Of a DNA stretch of 64,000 nucleotides, positions 62,066-64,000 are shown one piece after another. The notes beneath the pieces were generated by a model that worked only from the letters and a program-made list of their open reading frames with translations, was not told the DNA's origin and ran no database searches. Each line of letters opens with the position of its first letter. Positions within the stretch are counted from its first letter, which is position 1. Location of the stretch: contig JAAVVV010000001.1 in NCBI GenBank assembly GCA_023910605.1, positions 2,036,698-2,100,697 on the forward strand. Direction: 5' to 3'. Made by a program: the position numbers and the translations under genes. The stretch is from Bosea sp. (in: a-proteobacteria) (lineage in GTDB: Bacteria; Pseudomonadota; Alphaproteobacteria; Rhizobiales; Beijerinckiaceae).

Positions 62066-64000
62066 TTGGCCGTCCTCGCCGCGATCCAGCACGTCACGCA
62101 CTACGCCTATGACAAGCCGGTCATGCTGGGCCCGCAGATCATCCGCCTGCGCCCCGCGCCGCATTGCCGGACGCGCGTCGAGAGCTATGCGCTGAAGGTT
62201 TCCCCGGCCCAGCACTTCGTCAACTGGCAGCAGGACCCGTCCGGCAACTGGATGGCGCGTTTCGTCTTTCCCGAGCCGGTGACGGAGTTCCGCATAGAGG
62301 TGGACCTGATCGCGGATCTGGCGGTGGTCAATCCGTTCGACTTCTTCGTGGAAGCGGAAGCCGAAACCTTCCCCTTCGCCTATCCGCCGGACCTCCACGA
62401 AGAACTGGCGCCCTACCTGATCGCCGATCCCGCAGGGCCGCGGCTATCCGCTTTCCTGTCCACGATCCCGCGCGAGCCGACCAACACCGTCAATTTCATC
62501 GTTGATCTCAATGCCCGTCTCCAGCGCATGATCGCCTATGGCATCCGCATGGAGCCGGGGGTGCAGACACCGGAGGAAACTCTCTCGCTCGCCTCCGGCT
62601 CGTGCCGCGATTCCGCCTGGCTGATGGTGCAGATCCTGCGGCACCTGGGCCTCGCCGCACGCTTCGTCTCCGGTTACCTTATCCAGCTCACCGCCGACAT
62701 CGATCCGATCGAGGGGCCGCGCGGCACCGACAAGGACTTCACCGACCTTCACGCCTGGGCGGAGGTCTACATTCCCGGCGCAGGCTGGATCGGCATGGAC
62801 CCCACCTCGGGCCTGCTGTGCGGGGAGGGCCACCTGCCGGTGGCCGCCACGCCGCATTACCGCTCGGCCGCACCGGTCAGCGGCAGCGTGCTGGGCGTGG
62901 CCAACACCAGCTTCGCTTTCGACATGACGGTGACGCGCGTCCGCGAGGCGCCGCGGATCACGCTGCCCTTCTCCGATGAAGCCTGGCGCAGCCTCGATGC
63001 GCTCGGCGCGCGCGTGGACGCCGACCTTGCGGCGCAGGATGTGCGCCTGACCATGGGCGGGGAGCCCACCTTCGTCTCGATCGACGACTATGAGGGCGAG
63101 GAGTGGAACACCGCCGCCGTGGGGCCGGGCAAGCGTGGCCGCGCCGACGTGCTGATCCGCAAGCTGCGCGAGCGCTTCGCGCCTGGCGGCTTTCTCCATT
63201 ACGGGCAGGGCAAGTGGTATCCGGGCGAGACGCTGCCGCGCTGGGCCTTCGGGCTCTACTGGCGCAAGGACGGCAGGCCGATCTGGTCCGACATGAGCCT
63301 GATCGCGCCGGAACCGAAGGCGCCGCAGAAGGCCAGCGCCGAATCCGGGCCCGCAAAGGCCATCGCCACCCATGTCGCGCGTCAACTTGGCCTCGATATG
63401 GATTACGTGCTGCCTGCCTTCGAGGACCCGGCCCACTGGGTGCTCAAGGAGGGCCAGCTTCCGCCGAACGTCGATCCTCAGAACCCCAGGCTCGCCGACC
63501 CCGAGGAGCGCGCCCGCATGGTGCGCGTGTTCGAACGCGGTCTGAACGCGGCCTCCGGCTACGTGTTGCCGGTGCAGCGCTTGCAGGCCGCAGCCTCTGA
63601 CCGGCGCTGGAAATCGGAGCGCTGGGACCTGCGCCGCGGCAAGCTCTTCCTCGTTCCCGGCGATTCCCCCGTGGGGTATCGCCTGCCTCTGGGCTCTCTG
63701 CCATGGGTTGCGCCTTCCGCCTATCCCCATGTCCATCCGCAGGACCCGCTGGAGCCGCGCGCGCCGCTGCCCGTGCCCGATGCCGCCCATGGCGTTGCTG
63801 CGGTCGGCGGCATGGGGCCCGAAGCCGGCGCCCCGCTCAGCTTCATCGCCTCCGAAGCCAGCGCCGTCCAGCGGCAGGACCGTGTCGAGCAGGACCTCGA
63901 GGCGGCGAGCGTCCGCACGGCGCTGTCGGTCGAGATGCGCGACGGCGTGCCTTGCGTGTTCATGCCCCCCGTCGAGAAGGTCGAGGATTATCTCGATCTG
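62066..64000 (+). CDS. Transglutaminase-like/DUF2126 protein, N-terminal part (runs off the window)
   Basis: The first 645 codons of a protein normally near 1,100 residues. The N-terminal region (AAIQHVTHYAYDKPVMLGPQ, RLRPAPHC) is the bacterial transglutaminase N domain; the transglutaminase core shows Cys in GSCRDSAWL, His in DLHAWAEVY and Asp in GMDPTSG, a complete triad. DUF2126 follows, opening with RLTMGGEPTFVSIDDY and HYGQGKWYPGETLPRWAF. Related proteins are encoded with an alpha-E domain and circularly permuted ATP-grasp partner, and may be a peptide-modifying system. The proposed start is TTG 62066, with only a weak GAAAG upstream; no in-frame ATG is near. Confidence 0.85.
   Translation, partial: MAVLAAIQHVTHYAYDKPVMLGPQIIRLRPAPHCRTRVESYALKVSPAQHFVNWQQDPSGNWMARFVFPEPVTEFRIEVDLIADLAVVNPFDFFVEAEAETFPFAYPPDLHEELAPYLIADPAGPRLSAFLSTIPREPTNTVNFIVDLNARLQRMIAYGIRMEPGVQTPEETLSLASGSCRDSAWLMVQILRHLGLAARFVSGYLIQLTADIDPIEGPRGTDKDFTDLHAWAEVYIPGAGWIGMDPTSGLLCGEGHLPVAATPHYRSAAPVSGSVLGVANTSFAFDMTVTRVREAPRITLPFSDEAWRSLDALGARVDADLAAQDVRLTMGGEPTFVSIDDYEGEEWNTAAVGPGKRGRADVLIRKLRERFAPGGFLHYGQGKWYPGETLPRWAFGLYWRKDGRPIWSDMSLIAPEPKAPQKASAESGPAKAIATHVARQLGLDMDYVLPAFEDPAHWVLKEGQLPPNVDPQNPRLADPEERARMVRVFERGLNAASGYVLPVQRLQAAASDRRWKSERWDLRRGKLFLVPGDSPVGYRLPLGSLPWVAPSAYPHVHPQDPLEPRAPLPVPDAAHGVAAVGGMGPEAGAPLSFIASEASAVQRQDRVEQDLEAASVRTALSVEMRDGVPCVFMPPVEKVEDYLDL

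Overview
The window is one contiguous piece of a high-GC (roughly two-thirds G+C by eye) alphaproteobacterial chromosome. The markers point to the order Hyphomicrobiales (Rhizobiales): a tig-clpP-clpX-lon block, a glnB-glnA pair, DUF1489 and DUF983 proteins, the pyrB/pyrC-like/plsY/dprA/topA/rnr neighbourhood, and a palindromic intergenic repeat (core CGTCATTGCGAGCG) of a type common in Bradyrhizobium, Bosea and Methylobacterium relatives. The genus cannot be fixed from the sequence alone. Most of the window is ordinary core genome, and no plasmid, prophage, CRISPR or defence locus is visible.

Layout. 1-6.2 kb: the 5' part of parE, a dgoK-dgoA galactonate operon, a PhoX phosphatase with a good Pho box upstream, a possible small membrane protein and a GT4 glycosyltransferase. 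6.2-10.1 kb: the glnB-glnA nitrogen operon ending in a strong terminator, and an exported multicopper-oxidase-like protein that has lost most copper ligands. 10.6-17.8 kb: tRNA-Leu(UAG), the proteostasis block tig, clpP, clpX, lon, then tRNA-Val(UAC). 17.9-22.5 kb: an AT-rich stretch with paired palindromes, followed by a 1413-residue cytoplasmic PAS-array GGDEF-EAL protein. 22.7-27.7 kb: pyk, a complete 1253-bp ISAs1-type insertion sequence with a perfect 10-bp target duplication, and a DbpA/DeaD-type RNA helicase. 27.8-34.9 kb: accessory and degraded material (hydantoinase remnant, SapC, idi, an M20 carbamoylase, a Tad-pilus N-terminal scrap, a biotin carboxylase/BCCP protein, an SDR, DUF1489). 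34.9-44.4 kb: mostly minus strand, with MFS, NUDIX, DUF983, rnr, a sterol-desaturase-type membrane protein, an exported glutathione peroxidase (plus strand), a pyrC-like gene that lacks the metal-binding HxH, and pyrB. 44.6-50.3 kb: topA, DUF2189, plsY, dprA. 50.2-56.6 kb: an AEC transporter, two tandem secreted Tyr-rich paralogues, ruvX, a UPF0173 hydrolase, gatC-gatA. 56.6-64 kb: two divergent glycosyltransferase genes that separate gatCA from gatB, then GST-GNAT and the 5' part of a transglutaminase/DUF2126 protein that runs off the window.

Working links. GlnB (Tyr51) and GlnA (Tyr398) carry the residues used for uridylylation and adenylylation control of glutamine synthesis. Trigger factor, ClpXP and Lon form a folding and proteolysis block. 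PyrB and the PyrC-like protein probably form one aspartate transcarbamoylase complex, the second acting as a structural partner. GatCAB makes Gln-tRNA(Gln) and/or Asn-tRNA(Asn). 

The least ordinary features are the pseudo-multicopper oxidase, the clean IS insertion just upstream of pyk, the AT-rich island with two palindromes 40 bp apart beside tRNA-Val, the palindrome lying across a predicted clpP promoter, and the hydantoinase remnant near a carbamoylase gene. I do not see convincing evidence for a wholly new biological system.
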